DNA of 64,000 nt from G963665005 sp963665005 (GTDB taxonomy: Bacteria; Bacillota; Clostridia; Christensenellales; SZUA-584). The position numbers and the translations under genes are program-made. The stretch covers positions 620,001 through 684,000 of the forward strand of contig CAXXTQ010000001.1 of assembly GCA_963665005.2 (NCBI GenBank). Reading direction: 5' to 3'. Positions 33,751 through 41,728 of this stretch are shown here, piece after piece; position 1 is the stretch's first letter, and the number at the start of each line of letters is the position of its first letter. The notes beneath the pieces were generated by a model that did not search any database, was not told the DNA's origin, and saw nothing but the letters and a program-made list of their open reading frames with translations.

Positions 33751-34512
33751 ATGGCGAAAAACGAAAATTGTACGTTAAGTGACAGTGCTATATGTATGTG
33801 GCTCAACAAAGAATGCAAATCCTGCTATATCAACGGTTTGAAGAGCGACGAAGAAGCAAAGAAAGTGCTTGATGATTTTATGGTCACTTTGTCGCTTCTG
33901 CCCGAAGATTTTGATGATTTGCAGGGTGAAGAGTGCCAGTTTTGCAAGGGCGAGAAAAAAAAGCGTGCGGGGTATGCTGTTATCGATTTAGCGAACAGCG
34001 AACCGGAGCACAAAAAAGGTATGTTTTTCGGAATGGGTAAAAAAGTGAAACAAAAGATAGGCTCACTTATGCCTACGTCCATATCAATTTGCAGGCAATG
34101 CAGAAGAAGTTTTAGAATAGCCGAGAACATGAAATGGTTTTCTATAATCTTTTTCGCCGCGATTGGGATATTGCTTATCGTACTTCCGCCTGTCAGTACA
34201 GCGATAATGAGTGTTAGCCCTGCGCTGCCTTACGGAATACTTATTATATGTGTTGTCATTGGTTTTTTTACAGGAAAGCTTGCGGCGGCGAGGTATATGA
34301 AAGCAAAAATCGATGTTATGCGCTTTAATGTATTTGATATTCCTGTATGTGTGAAGATGAAAAAAAAGGGATGGTTTACAGTACAGGACGACACAGCTAT
34401 TTCGAGATTTATATTTTCTAAGAAATCTTTCACAAGGAAAATCAAAGATATCAGAGAAAAGAGCGAAGGACAGCAAGAAGCTTTTGTTCAAACATCTTTT
34501 TTAAACCATTGA
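33751..34512 (+). CDS. Cysteine-rich zinc-binding membrane protein of unknown function
   Basis: 253 residues, with a GGGGGG ribosome site 8 nt upstream. The N-terminal ~125 residues are cytosolic and cysteine-rich: C7, C15, C22, C25, then ECQFCKGEKKKR near residue 62 and CRQCRRSF near 113, which together make a likely four-Cys zinc site. Two membrane helices follow (FSIIFFAAIGILLIVLPPVS near 130 and ILIICVVIGFFTGKLAAARY near 163), then a basic C-terminal domain. I do not recognise the family. It lies 24 nt after rpoC and ahead of the L7Ae-like and str-operon genes, so it is probably cotranscribed with the transcription/translation block. Confidence 0.6.
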   Translation: MAKNENCTLSDSAICMWLNKECKSCYINGLKSDEEAKKVLDDFMVTLSLLPEDFDDLQGEECQFCKGEKKKRAGYAVIDLANSEPEHKKGMFFGMGKKVKQKIGSLMPTSISICRQCRRSFRIAENMKWFSIIFFAAIGILLIVLPPVSTAIMSVSPALPYGILIICVVIGFFTGKLAAARYMKAKIDVMRFNVFDIPVCVKMKKKGWFTVQDDTAISRFIFSKKSFTRKIKDIREKSEGQQEAFVQTSFLNH

Positions 34513-34600
34513 CAAGATATTTTACTGGTGTTAAAATGTCTCTGCTGTGCGCATTTTTAAGGTGTAATGGGGCTTTTTTTCGCAGGGAGGTTAGCAAAGC

Positions 34601-34861
34601 GTGAGCATGGTGCATGATCTGGCATGCGAAAAGACCAGAGTAGTCGGCATGAAGCAAGTGCTGCGTTTGGCGCAGATGTCTAAACTAAAAAAGGTTTTTA
34701 TTGCAAAAGATGCGGATAAAGATATAATAGAAAAGCTGGAATATGCGTGTGAGCAGAACCAGATAGAAAAAGACAAATCTCACACAATGCAGCAGATAGG
34801 AAGCGCCTGCGATATTGAGGTCGGAAGTGCGTGTGCTGCGATATTAAAATCTCAAAGCTAA
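34601..34861 (+). CDS. L7Ae-like ribosomal protein (YbxF/RplGB type)
   Basis: 86 residues from GTG 34601, with GGGAGG ten nt upstream; the ATG six nt later is further from that site. The fold is the L7Ae/L30e kink-turn RNA-binding family: TRVVGMKQVLRLAQMSKLKK, then VFIAKDADKDIIEKLEYACE, then an IGSACDIEVGSACAAIL end. In Firmicutes this small protein sits between rpoC and rpsL, exactly as here, and binds K-turn RNA. It is an optional ribosomal or RNA-associated protein. Confidence 0.85.
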   Translation: MSMVHDLACEKTRVVGMKQVLRLAQMSKLKKVFIAKDADKDIIEKLEYACEQNQIEKDKSHTMQQIGSACDIEVGSACAAILKSQS

Positions 34862-34933
34862 AAAAATATCCCTTTCATGGGTTGCGAGGGGTTTTTATAG
34901 ACAAACGATGCGAAAGGAGGTGTATGAAAAAGT

Positions 34934-35308
34934 ATGCCTACAATTAACCAACTGGTTAAACAAGGAAGAAAAACGGCAGAGACAAAAAGCGGCTCGCCTA
35001 TACTAAGACAATCCCCTCAGAAAAGAGGTGTTTGTTTGACGGTAAGGACGATGACGCCAAAGAAGCCGAATTCGGCCTTAAGAAAAATAGCAAGAGTTCG
35101 CTTGGTAAACGGTATGGAAGGTACTGCGTACATTCCGGGAATCGGCCATAACCTGCAAGAGCACTCGGTTGTGCTTATTCGCGGCGGCAGAGTCAAAGAC
35201 TTACCGGGCGTTAGATATCATATAGTCAGAGGCGCTCTCGATAGTGCGGGAGTAGCAGATAGGAAGCAGGCGCGTAGTAAATACGGTGCTAAACGTCCTA
35301 AAAAATAG
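34934..35308 (+). CDS. rpsL: 30S ribosomal protein S12
   Basis: 124 residues starting MPTINQLVKQGRK, as in all S12. The decoding-site residues are wild type: TPKKPNSALRK (Lys42/43 region) and GGRVKDLPGVRYH (Lys87/88 region), so no streptomycin-resistance substitution is seen. The AAAGGAGG site lies 12 nt upstream. A second ATG only two nt after that site opens a 7-codon frame (MKKYAYN) that overlaps the true start in another frame. Confidence 0.96.
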   Translation: MPTINQLVKQGRKTAETKSGSPILRQSPQKRGVCLTVRTMTPKKPNSALRKIARVRLVNGMEGTAYIPGIGHNLQEHSVVLIRGGRVKDLPGVRYHIVRGALDSAGVADRKQARSKYGAKRPKK

Positions 35309-35328
35309 TATATAGGAGGAAGAAAAAC

Positions 35329-35799
35329 ATGCCAAGACGCGGAGGCGCTCCAAAGCATGATGTTCTGCCCGATCCGATATATAAATCCGCTGTATTAACC
35401 AAGCTTATCAATCAGGTTATGCTCGACGGAAAAAAAGGGACGGCGCAGAGAATTTGTTATAATGCTTTTGATATAATAAAAGAAAAATTAGGTATAGAGC
35501 CTTTAGAAGTTTTTTCTAAGGCGATGGAAAATATAATGCCTGTTCTTGAAGTAAAAGCAAGAAGAGTGGGCGGGGCTACTTATCAGGTGCCTATTGAGGT
35601 GCGGCCGGAAAGAAGGCAGACACTTGCTATTAGGTGGATGGTAACTAACACCAAGAAAAGAAACGAGAGCACAATGAAGCAAAAGCTCGCCGGAGAAATT
35701 ATGGACGCTTATAACGGCACTGGTGCAAGCGTTAAAAAACGCGAGGATATGCACAAGATGGCAGAAGCTAACAGGGCTTTTGCACATTACAGGTGGTAA
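35329..35799 (+). CDS. rpsG: 30S ribosomal protein S7
   Basis: 156 residues, standard length, with GGAGG upstream. MPRRGGAPKHDVLPDPIYKS at the N-terminus, KARRVGGATYQVPIEV and RKREDMHKMAEANRAFAHYRW at the C-terminus (in part) are diagnostic. It nucleates assembly of the 30S head and can autoregulate the str operon. It is 20 nt after rpsL and 24 nt before fusA. Confidence 0.96.
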   Translation: MPRRGGAPKHDVLPDPIYKSAVLTKLINQVMLDGKKGTAQRICYNAFDIIKEKLGIEPLEVFSKAMENIMPVLEVKARRVGGATYQVPIEVRPERRQTLAIRWMVTNTKKRNESTMKQKLAGEIMDAYNGTGASVKKREDMHKMAEANRAFAHYRW

Positions 35800-35823
35800 C
35801 ACAAGACAACGAGGAGGAAGACT

Positions 35824-37884
35824 GTGCCCAGAAAATATTCGCTTGAAAAAACAAGAAATATAGGGATAATGGCGCATATAGATGCGGGTAAGACCACCAC
35901 TACAGAGCGTGTGCTTTTCTATACGGGAAGAACTTATAAACTCGGTGAAGTGCACGACGGTGATGCTGTTATGGACTGGATGGAACAAGAGCAGGAGCGA
36001 GGGATAACCATAACTTCTGCTGCGACTTCTACAGAGTGGCGGAGCCATGGAATCAATATTATTGACACACCCGGACACGTTGACTTTACAGTAGAGGTCG
36101 AACGGTCTTTGCGCGTGCTTGACGGTGCGGTAGCTGTTTTTTGCGCAAAGGGCGGAGTCGAGCCGCAATCGGAAACGGTATGGCGGCAGGCTACAAAATA
36201 TAAAGTACCGAGTATGGCGTATGTAAATAAGATGGACATCATGGGAGCGGATTTTCTTAATGTCGTCGATATGATGAAGCAGAGGCTAAAGGCCAATGCA
36301 GTTCCAATACAGCTGCCCATAGGAAAAGAGGACAGCTTTAAAGGTATTATCGACCTTATTGACATGAAAGCCATAGTATATTTAGATGATCTTGGAACAA
36401 AATCAGAGAAAATGGCTATTCCCGAAGATTTAACGGAGCTCGCGAACGAGTACCGTGAAAAGCTTATCGAGTCTGTTGCAGAACACAATGATAAACTTCT
36501 CGAAAAGTATTTTGACGGGGAAGAAATAAAGCATGAAGAGCTAACACAGGCGATTCGGGAAGCTACTATAGCGCTTGATATCGTGCCTGTTACATGCGGT
36601 TCATCTTACCGTAACAAGGGAGTTCAGCCGCTGCTTGACTGCATAGTCGATTTTATGCCGTCTCCGTTAGACGTTCCTTCAATTGTCGGAGTTAATTCGG
36701 AAGGCAGTGAAGAAATCAGAAAAGCGGATGATAACGAACCGTTTTCTGCGCTTGCATTCAAGATCATGGCAGACCCGTTCGTCGGCAAGCTGGCATTTTT
36801 CAGAGTTTATTCTGGAACTTTAAAGACAGGGTCGTATGTTTATAATTCTACTAAAGGAAAGCGTGAAAGAATCGGAAGAATACTTCAGATGCACGCTAAC
36901 GCCAGAGAAGAAATCTCGGGTGTATATGCCGGAGATATCGCGGCAGCAGTAGGATTTAAACAGATTACCACAGGTGACACGCTTTGCGACGATAAGCGCC
37001 AGATAATATTAGAGAAGATGGATTTCCCGGAGCCTGTCATAGAAGTAGCGATAGAGCCAAAAACAAAGGCAGGGCAGGAAAAGATGACTATGGCGCTGCA
37101 AAAGCTTTCTGAAGAAGACCCCACATTCAGGACTTATACAGACTCTGAAACGGGACAGACAATTATTGCCGGTATGGGCGAACTGCACTTAGAGATTATT
37201 GTAGACAGAATGCTTCGTGAGTTTAAAGTTGAAGCAAAGGTCGGCAAACCTCAGGTATCTTACCGTGAGACTATGAGAAAAGCGGTAAAAGCAGAAGGGC
37301 TTTACAAAAAGCAAACGGGCGGCAGAGGCCAGTACGGCCATGTTGTTATTGAAATCGAACCGCTTACAGCCGGTACAGGATATGAGTTTGTCGATAAAAT
37401 CGTCGGCGGCGCAGTACCGCGTGAATATATCGCGCATGTAGACGCTGGAATTCAGGCGGCGTCTAAAAACGGCGTGCTTGCCGGTTTTGAGGTTATGGAC
37501 TTTAGAGCAACGCTTGTGGACGGATCTTATCATGAAGTCGATTCTTCTGAAATTGCGTTCAAGATAGCCGGATCGATGGCTTTCAAAGAAGCAATGAAAA
37601 AAGCTTCTCCGGTGCTTCTCGAGCCTATAATGGCAATAGAAGTCGTTCTGCCCGACGAGTATCTGGGAGATGTTATGGGCAACCTTAACGCCAGAAGAGG
37701 GCACATCGAAGGAACAGAGCTAAGAAGCGGTGCGCAGGTAATACGTGCAGCGACGCCTCTTTCGGAGATGTTTGGCTACGCAACCGATTTAAGAAGCAGA
37801 ACACAGGGCCGGGGGACTTTTACAATGCAGTTCTCGCATTACAGCGAAGTTCCAAAGAGCATAGCTGAAAAGATAATGGGCTGA
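35824..37884 (+). CDS. fusA: Elongation factor G
   Basis: 686 residues from GTG 35824, with GAGGAGGAAG 4 nt upstream. GTPase motifs are complete: G1 AHIDAGKTTTTER, G2 ERGITITSAAT, G3 DTPGHVDFT, G4 VNKMD and G5 GSSYRNKG. Domain IV begins with SYRETMRKAVKAEG, and the tip loop GGRGQYGHV is present. It drives ribosomal translocation. Its intact NKMD contrasts with the altered G4 motif of the EF-Tu that follows. Confidence 0.96.
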   Translation: MPRKYSLEKTRNIGIMAHIDAGKTTTTERVLFYTGRTYKLGEVHDGDAVMDWMEQEQERGITITSAATSTEWRSHGINIIDTPGHVDFTVEVERSLRVLDGAVAVFCAKGGVEPQSETVWRQATKYKVPSMAYVNKMDIMGADFLNVVDMMKQRLKANAVPIQLPIGKEDSFKGIIDLIDMKAIVYLDDLGTKSEKMAIPEDLTELANEYREKLIESVAEHNDKLLEKYFDGEEIKHEELTQAIREATIALDIVPVTCGSSYRNKGVQPLLDCIVDFMPSPLDVPSIVGVNSEGSEEIRKADDNEPFSALAFKIMADPFVGKLAFFRVYSGTLKTGSYVYNSTKGKRERIGRILQMHANAREEISGVYAGDIAAAVGFKQITTGDTLCDDKRQIILEKMDFPEPVIEVAIEPKTKAGQEKMTMALQKLSEEDPTFRTYTDSETGQTIIAGMGELHLEIIVDRMLREFKVEAKVGKPQVSYRETMRKAVKAEGLYKKQTGGRGQYGHVVIEIEPLTAGTGYEFVDKIVGGAVPREYIAHVDAGIQAASKNGVLAGFEVMDFRATLVDGSYHEVDSSEIAFKIAGSMAFKEAMKKASPVLLEPIMAIEVVLPDEYLGDVMGNLNARRGHIEGTELRSGAQVIRAATPLSEMFGYATDLRSRTQGRGTFTMQFSHYSEVPKSIAEKIMG

Positions 37885-38005
37885 TTGCCTAAAAGAACTA
37901 TATAGGAACCGGCAATAGCGTTTTAATGCTATTTAAAGCCGTTAAAATATAAAATAATATAATAATAAAAAAGAAGATTAAGATTTTGATTAGGAGGAAA
38001 AATCA

Positions 38006-39232
38006 ATGGCAAAAGCAAAGTTTGAAAGAAACAAACCACACGTAAACATTGGAACAATAGGCCATGTTGACCATGGTAAAACAACTCTTACGGCAGCTAT
38101 AACAGCAGTGCTGTCAAAAAGCGGCTTGGCAAAAGCTGTAAAATACGATGAAATAGACAAAGCGCCGGAAGAAAAAGCAAGAGGAATAACGATCAACACA
38201 GCGCACGTTGAATATGAAACAGAAAAAAGGCATTATGCTCACGTTGACTGCCCCGGTCATGCTGACTATGTTAAAAACATGATAACAGGCGCGGCGCAGA
38301 TGGACGGAGCTATTTTGGTTGTGTCTGCTACGGACGGCCCTATGCCTCAGACAAGAGAACATATAGTTCTTGCCCGTCAGGTTGAAGTGCCTTATATTAT
38401 CGTTTACATCAATGTTAATGAGAACCTGACAAACATGAAGGAAGATGAAGAGCTTCTTGAACTTATTGAGATGGAAGTAAGAGACCTTCTTACTGATTAT
38501 GAGTTCCCGGGTGACGATACTCCTATCATCAAAGGAAGCGCGCTGAAAGCTCTTGAAGCTGCGATAGCCTCTGATGACGTAAAAGACAATCCTGATTGTG
38601 CGTCTATCTTCGAGCTTATGGATGCTGTAGACAGTTTTATTCCTGATCCTGTACGTGAAAGCGACAAGCCTTTCTTGATGCCGGTCGAAGACGTTTTCTC
38701 TATTACAGGCCGTGGTACTGTTGCAACAGGCAGAATAGAGAGAGGAACAATTAAGGTTCAGGATACGGTTGAAATCATTGGTATGACCGAAGAAAGAAGA
38801 GAAGTTGTTGTAACGGGCGTTGAGATGTTCAGAAAACTTCTTGACCAGGCTATTGCCGGCGACAATGTCGGGCTGTTGCTCCGCGGCGTACAAAGAGATG
38901 AAATCGAGCGCGGACAGGTTCTTGCGAAAAAAGGATCTATTCATCCTCATACACACTTCATGGGCGAAGTATACGTTCTTAAAAAGGAAGAGGGCGGACG
39001 CCACACTCCATTCTTTAACGGTTACAGGCCTCAGTTCTATTTCAGAACAACAGACGTTACGGGCAGTATAACACTCCAGGAAGGAACAGAGATGGTTATG
39101 CCTGGTGATAATGTACAGATGGAGATTAAACTAATTACTCCTATCGCTATCGAAGAAGGCCTTCATTTTGCTATTCGTGAAGGCGGAAGAACGGTTGGTT
39201 CGGGCGTTGTCACAAGCATTATCGAAGACTGA
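38006..39232 (+). CDS. tuf: Elongation factor Tu with aberrant G4 (NKxD) motif
   Basis: 408 residues (family ~394-400), with TTAGGAGG 8 nt upstream. It delivers aminoacyl-tRNA to the ribosome as a GTPase. G1 GHVDHGKTT (19-27), G2 RGITINTAHVEY (59-70), G3 DCPGHADYV (81-89) and G5 GSALKAL are normal, as are domains II-III (RGTVATGRIERG, FFNGYRPQFYFRTTDVTG). At residues 136-139, where every EF-Tu I know has NKxD for guanine recognition, this protein reads NVNE, followed by a four-residue insertion before EDEELLELIEMEVRDLL. The frame is continuous and no alternative frame restores the motif. A further insertion of about seven residues lies near 187-195. It follows fusA by 121 nt in the normal str-operon place. 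A second, standard tuf elsewhere cannot be excluded. Confidence 0.93.
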   Translation: MAKAKFERNKPHVNIGTIGHVDHGKTTLTAAITAVLSKSGLAKAVKYDEIDKAPEEKARGITINTAHVEYETEKRHYAHVDCPGHADYVKNMITGAAQMDGAILVVSATDGPMPQTREHIVLARQVEVPYIIVYINVNENLTNMKEDEELLELIEMEVRDLLTDYEFPGDDTPIIKGSALKALEAAIASDDVKDNPDCASIFELMDAVDSFIPDPVRESDKPFLMPVEDVFSITGRGTVATGRIERGTIKVQDTVEIIGMTEERREVVVTGVEMFRKLLDQAIAGDNVGLLLRGVQRDEIERGQVLAKKGSIHPHTHFMGEVYVLKKEEGGRHTPFFNGYRPQFYFRTTDVTGSITLQEGTEMVMPGDNVQMEIKLITPIAIEEGLHFAIREGGRTVGSGVVTSIIED

Positions 39233-39253
39233 TAACAAAAAAAGCATTTTGAA

Positions 39254-39279
39254 AAAGAGGCGGTTTCGCCTCTTTTTTT
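39254..39279 (+). terminator. Terminator of the rpoB-tuf block
   Basis: AAAGAGGCG, loop GTTT, CGCCTCTTT followed by further Ts. It is directly after tuf. Confidence 0.88.
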
Positions 39280-39320
39280 GTACAAAAAAATCCGCAGATT
39301 TTGTCGGAATAATCATGATT

Positions 39321-39350
39321 ATGGCAATTATGTAGAATATAGTATATAAT
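39321..39350 (+). promoter_or_regulatory. Promoter of the first zinc-ribbon/solute-binding-like gene
   Basis: ATGGCA (39321-39326), 18-nt spacer, TATAAT (39345-39350), 35 nt before the ATG. Confidence 0.5.
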
Positions 39351-39384
39351 ATCAACGATTAAGTAGATTAGGAGGGTACAGGAA

Positions 39385-41655
39385 ATGTTTTGTAAAAAAT
39401 GCGGTAATCAAATACCGGAAGGCGCTCTGTTTTGCGGCGAATGCGGAGCAAAGGCAGAAGAAAGGGGATCGGGGCAAATTGAACAGAGGCAATCCGTACC
39501 CATATCAAAACCGTTAAAAAAGAATATTAGCAAAAAGACAAAAATGATGCTCTTTATAGGCGGCGGCGCAGTTTTATTATTGGCTGCTGCGGCTATACTT
39601 ATTTTTGTTGTGTTTGCGGGCGGCACGGGTAATCTTCTTAGCGGCAACACGCTACAGACAAAATTTATTAATGATAATGTAAAAGTAATAGAGCGGGCAT
39701 TTTCCGATTTTGATTCAGATACTATTAATAGAATGAAAACATCTCCTTTTGATATAGAAATAGAAATGGATGTTGAAAAAGACGGCGAAAAAGAAGCCGG
39801 TGAGTTTGCTTTTGCTTACGATAAGCTGGCGCTTGGCATCAGCATGAGTATAGACGGCGACGAGAGTGTTTTGCTTTTAGCTGACGATTCTTTGTATATT
39901 GATTCTAACGGCTATGTGCAGGAAATTGAATTTGACGCCGACCGGGATTTAGATGTTCCTATGTCTCTTGACGACAGGATTATGGCATTGACAGACGGAA
40001 TGACAGATAATAAAGTCGACTATCAAAAATTGATTGAGATGCTTATTAACAGCATTGACGAAGAATGTTTTGATGTCGAAGATTCATCGACTACGCTTAC
40101 GCTTAATTCTGATGATATTTTGAAAACGCTTGAGACTTTTGCCGAAAATATGGAAGAAGATGAAGAGTTAAGCGAAGCGATAGAAGATATGATTAAAGAA
40201 GCGACGGGTATGTCGATGAGCTTATCTGATGCGATGAATTTTATTGTGCCTATGCTCGAAAGCAGAAAAGATTTTGCCGATTTTAAGATAGTTTGGGAGG
40301 TATCATATGAAAATTCGGTACCTGTTGCAATAGAACTATCGTATGATGAGGAAGGCGACGATAATGATTTTACTGTCTCGTTCGGATATGAGAAAGACGG
40401 CAAGGCTACACATGTTGAATTTGGATATATTGCAAAACAAGGGCGCGGCAATTTTGACGGCAGCTATAATATTGAAAAAGCCCGTGACGAAATTGAGTAC
40501 AGCGGTGTAATACAAATGGCCGGTAATGAGGCGAGAGTCAGTATTGAAGGCATCGAAGAGTGGTCGGGACAGAAAGTTAACGGAAGCATAGAAATCGTTT
40601 TGCAGAGTTATGGCGAAACGCAAGCTACTTCTATTGAATACGAAGAAACCATATTATTTAATGTGCCCAAAAAAAGCGTAGAAGATGATAAGAGATTTAG
40701 GATTGACACTAAAGATGCCAAAGATTTTGATATAAATTCTTTAATGTCCGGTTCGTTTGATATGGGGTTCGGTATTGTGGAAAGTGATGCGCAAGAAGAA
40801 GCTGTTGCGGTAGAAGAACCTGTGGCAGAGGAAGTAGTTGAGGCTGTGGCAGAGGAAGAACCGGAGCCCGAACCTATGGCCGAAATGATAGGAGTATTTG
40901 TTCCTTATTCGGACGGATATTATAAAATCTTTTTAGAGGCGCTTGAAAACAGAGCTGAAATGTATGGCGTAGAGCTTGAGATATATATTACCGAATACGA
41001 TATTGCCAAAGAATTGGCAGGTGTGCAAATGATGGCCGAAAGCCAAGAGGTTGCGGCAATGATAATATATCCCGTTAAAGCCTTAGAAAGCATTGAGTCT
41101 ATAGAAGTTATTGCTGAAGCAAGCGGTATACCTGTTGTTTTCATGGACGATTCCGCCGACGGAAGCTATACAGCAGTTTCAAGAAACCATCGAATGGCCG
41201 GAAGGCTGGCTGCCGATAACTGCGCTTCAGGAAAAGTCTTTGTTGTTAACGGAATGGAGGGATTAAACTTTGCAAACGATTTGCTGGAAGGTTTTAATTC
41301 TGCCGATCTGGATGTGGTTGATTCCGTTTACACAGAGTTTGATACCGAACAGGCTGCAATACTTACAGAGGCTGCGCTCGAGGATAATCCTGATATAGAG
41401 ACAGTTGTATGTTTTGACCCTGTTGGAACAGAGGGTGTTATCCAAGCGCTTGAGGCTTTTGGTTTTCAAGGCAATTTAGTTTGCTTTTTAGAAGAAAATG
41501 CAATGGAGAATTTACCGGGAATACAGAGTTTTGATATTTCATTAATCTATTTTTCGGTTGAAGATGTCGCGGATAAGGCTGTGCAGGCAATGGCGGGATT
41601 TTTGATGGGCGCAAACAGCCCCGAATTATATGTAGTTGACCCGTCTGTAAAATAG
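39385..41655 (+). CDS. Membrane-anchored zinc-ribbon protein with extracellular periplasmic-binding-like domain (copy 1)
   Basis: 756 residues, with AGGAGGG 9 nt upstream. Residues 1-22 are a zinc ribbon (CKKCGNQIPEGALFCGECG; C3, C6, C17, C20). A basic linker is followed by one membrane helix at about 54-77 (MLFIGGGAVLLLAAAAILIF). The remaining ~680 residues should lie outside the cell. Residues ~80-465 form a novel, acidic, beta-rich region. An EEPVAEE-type acidic/proline linker at ~470-495 leads to a domain (~498-756) shaped like type I periplasmic sugar-binding proteins: IGVFVPYSDGYYKIFLEALE, IPVVFMDDSADG, KVFVVNG and VVCFDPVGTEGVIQALE. There are no transporter genes nearby. It and the next gene are tandem paralogues. 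The role is unknown; ligand sensing at the envelope is an inference. Confidence 0.7.
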   Translation: MFCKKCGNQIPEGALFCGECGAKAEERGSGQIEQRQSVPISKPLKKNISKKTKMMLFIGGGAVLLLAAAAILIFVVFAGGTGNLLSGNTLQTKFINDNVKVIERAFSDFDSDTINRMKTSPFDIEIEMDVEKDGEKEAGEFAFAYDKLALGISMSIDGDESVLLLADDSLYIDSNGYVQEIEFDADRDLDVPMSLDDRIMALTDGMTDNKVDYQKLIEMLINSIDEECFDVEDSSTTLTLNSDDILKTLETFAENMEEDEELSEAIEDMIKEATGMSMSLSDAMNFIVPMLESRKDFADFKIVWEVSYENSVPVAIELSYDEEGDDNDFTVSFGYEKDGKATHVEFGYIAKQGRGNFDGSYNIEKARDEIEYSGVIQMAGNEARVSIEGIEEWSGQKVNGSIEIVLQSYGETQATSIEYEETILFNVPKKSVEDDKRFRIDTKDAKDFDINSLMSGSFDMGFGIVESDAQEEAVAVEEPVAEEVVEAVAEEEPEPEPMAEMIGVFVPYSDGYYKIFLEALENRAEMYGVELEIYITEYDIAKELAGVQMMAESQEVAAMIIYPVKALESIESIEVIAEASGIPVVFMDDSADGSYTAVSRNHRMAGRLAADNCASGKVFVVNGMEGLNFANDLLEGFNSADLDVVDSVYTEFDTEQAAILTEAALEDNPDIETVVCFDPVGTEGVIQALEAFGFQGNLVCFLEENAMENLPGIQSFDISLIYFSVEDVADKAVQAMAGFLMGANSPELYVVDPSVK

Positions 41656-41673
41656 CGTATAGATTGAATATTG

Positions 41674-41705
41674 GGCGGAGGATTTTATATCCTCTGCCTT
41701 GCTTT
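41674..41705 (+). terminator. Hairpin between the two paralogues
   Basis: GGCGGAGGAT (41674-41683) pairs with ATCCTCTGCC (41689-41698), followed by TTGCTTTT. Only 24 nt remain before the next start codon, so it may only partly terminate and set the ratio of the two products. Confidence 0.6.
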
Positions 41706-41728
41706 TAATTTGTGATTTGGAGAAGAAT

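Noticed and set aside
38380..38470. Frameshift as an explanation of the odd EF-Tu G4 motif
   Set aside because: The frame stays open and conserved on both sides, the alternative frames meet stops within the stretch, and none encodes NKxD.
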